NCBI GenBank assembly: GCA_910588315.1
Contig: CAJUQF010000098.1
Span: 1 to 7,258, forward strand
From: an uncultured Christensenellaceae bacterium
GTDB taxonomy: Bacteria; Bacillota; Clostridia; Christensenellales; Pumilibacteraceae
Direction: 5' to 3'
Length of the DNA: 7,258 nt
Position numbers and translations under genes: made by a program. Positions within the stretch are counted from its first letter, which is position 1. Each line of letters opens with the position of its first letter. The notes under the pieces were generated by a model. That model saw only the letters and a list, made by a program, of their open reading frames with translations, was not told where the DNA came from and made no database searches. Shown piece after piece: positions 7,101 to 7,258 of the stretch.

Positions 7101-7257
7101 CGATATACACGGTCATATCGGACGGAAGTTTTATCGTCGTCGCGATCCTGTATGTATTGCTCCCGTCGCGCGGATTGACCTTGGGGATCGTTACCTCGGT
7201 CTCGCCCGCCGCTTTGACGTCGTCTATGAGCTTTTGAATGTAAAGCGTATCGTTAGG
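4153..7257 (-). CDS. large membrane-anchored surface protein: GH28-like beta-helix, two F5/8 type C domains, two InlB-B-like repeats (5' end missing)
   Basis: The frame is open to the window edge, so the Met at 7116 is internal; 1034 residues are visible, numbered from Pro1 at 7257. Order: a right-handed beta-helix of glycoside hydrolase 28/pectate-lyase-like type (about 1-350) with DDCTLRLA, NQDGIDLR (178-185) and GDDVIAL (201-207); a beta-rich region of unknown family (about 365-530); two F5/8 type C (discoidin/CBM32-like) domains (about 540-665 and 667-795), the second opening with NLAAGKPCAATSA; two repeats ending in YCFTMPNGDAEITAEFE (about 812-884 and 897-968); a Pro/Asp/Lys linker; one membrane helix (about 994-1022); and a KKRRKGK tail. 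No LPxTG motif is seen, so anchoring is by the helix. The acids of GH28 (NxD, GDD) are kept, but the GHG histidine motif is not apparent. A role in binding or cutting extracellular polysaccharide is inferred. The signal peptide should lie outside the window. Confidence 0.88.
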   Translation of the reverse strand, partial: PNDTLYIQKLIDDVKAAGETEVTIPKVNPRDGSNTYRIATTIKLPSDMTVYIDDCTLRLAKGVFCNMFTNETAWASDVEDEKNVLTKADEQKNIRLIGLGKNATLDGGIHNGLTEFTTQRNGLPYIARNAMVIFRNVDGLEVANLTIHEQRWWSFLNIFCSNGKYHDITFDATNFVPNQDGIDLRIGCNNFEIYNIKGYTGDDVIALTALFGASEEYFMVEGKETDIHDVNIHDVDACSVAGFFMVRLLMQDGNKIYNIDIKNMRDRHLDSATDPHLQGKVPDAGAAVYAGEIRFFTYKQAQFGDMYNVTVENVRTNSRNAAILVANPVITAESITYSNVVNTVNGRAIDFPGALPVRPTSDRLYSKEFFSRDDAAGWVSNIGDALCLSGKIDGKPVGYITYVEYDQIIQFISPEMIATADKYDELRLDFEMWVNEIESGPDPDVNGLLIYYSTDFGNSWSSEPLQLDITNTNKRVVCADGSSGFVYRLSTGNLAELCAGEVITKFRINPYQRLLVTGSPKLINFKVTGTLKAGESAETPVDLSKALAWSSTTSGVKNGATAAVDGDIDTVWRASSEELPQRLLVDIGDVRTVERVTTVFGSESAWRYRIYHSINGVAWKNYADKTDGEQAISQVTDVNEVEARYFAIEITGGTLVSISEFEIIEKITGVNLAAGKPCAATSAAEKGGSAAAAFDGILGTRYCASDNKMPQQLAVDMGSGEVITKIRVNFEQVSTFDFTVETSVDGDVWTQYGRKNERGQVFEFTGDTLGRYVRITVGGSTGGAWSSIWEAEVFTQNTPVCMIDNIELAAQFAVNVPDNIENGTVTAAAEQAYFGDDVTLTVTPIDGYKIKYVKVNGTAIGKDANGKYCFTMPNGDAEITAEFERDEPLTPPSDPHDVIVSTKIVGGSVTADKDKADTGETVTLTVTPDDGYKIKYVKVNGAAIGKDANGKYCFTMPNGDAEITAEFEPTGENPIDPSKPGPNDDNKSDKADDGLGATAITFIVLGCAAAVAAIAVISAVVIKKRRKGKSEQDK
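4353..4433. repeat. 81-base direct repeat, copy 1 (inside surface protein gene)
   Basis: Identical base for base to 4605-4685, offset 252 bases (84 codons). It encodes the end of the second InlB-B-like repeat (AIGKDANGKY to AEITAEFE). Similarity continues with substitutions to about 4495. Confidence 0.95.
4605..4685. repeat. 81-base direct repeat, copy 2 (inside surface protein gene)
   Basis: Perfect copy of 4353-4433, encoding the end of the first InlB-B-like repeat. Similarity continues with scattered substitutions to about 4747. Confidence 0.95.
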
Positions 7258-7258
7258 C

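Overview
The window looks like a piece of an uncultured, low-to-mid GC Bacillota (Clostridia-like) chromosome, perhaps from a gut organism. The grounds are a queH-type queuosine gene, a surface protein with a glycosidase-like beta-helix, discoidin domains and a C-terminal membrane anchor, and firmicute-style promoters, ribosome sites and terminators. The organism assignment is inference, because no rRNA or marker gene is present.

Left part (1-1976, minus strand): a compact housekeeping unit read right to left, dtd (D-aminoacyl-tRNA deacylase), queH (epoxyqueuosine reductase) and uvrC (excinuclease subunit C, cut by the window edge). dtd and queH are 5 bases apart. queH and uvrC overlap by 4 bases (TTGA), with a clear Shine-Dalgarno (SD) site placing the uvrC start at TTG. 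The likely promoter puts the transcript start on or next to the dtd ATG, so dtd may be translated from a leaderless mRNA.

Middle part (1977-4120): a back-to-back promoter region, then tRNA-Val(GAC) on the plus strand with CCA encoded and a strong terminator. An AT-rich 250-base leader region follows, then a 444-residue protein that fuses an N-terminal TIR domain (putative NADase, Glu87) to a C-terminal class I SAM-dependent methyltransferase. Behind it lies a 62-codon reading frame that looks like the front end of a longer membrane protein, ended by a stop and a bidirectional terminator. This block is visibly more AT-rich than both flanks and sits directly downstream of a tRNA gene, which fits acquired cargo. 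The TIR-methyltransferase fusion is the best candidate for an undescribed immune or signalling protein here.

Right part (4153-7258, minus strand): the C-terminal 1034 residues of a large surface protein, open to the window edge. In order it has a GH28-like parallel beta-helix, a beta-rich domain of unknown family, two F5/8 type C (discoidin, CBM32-like) domains, two near-identical InlB-B-like repeats, an acidic/proline linker, one membrane helix and a basic tail. The two repeats share an 81-base perfect DNA repeat. The protein is probably involved in binding or processing extracellular polysaccharide and has no evident functional link to the TIR gene.
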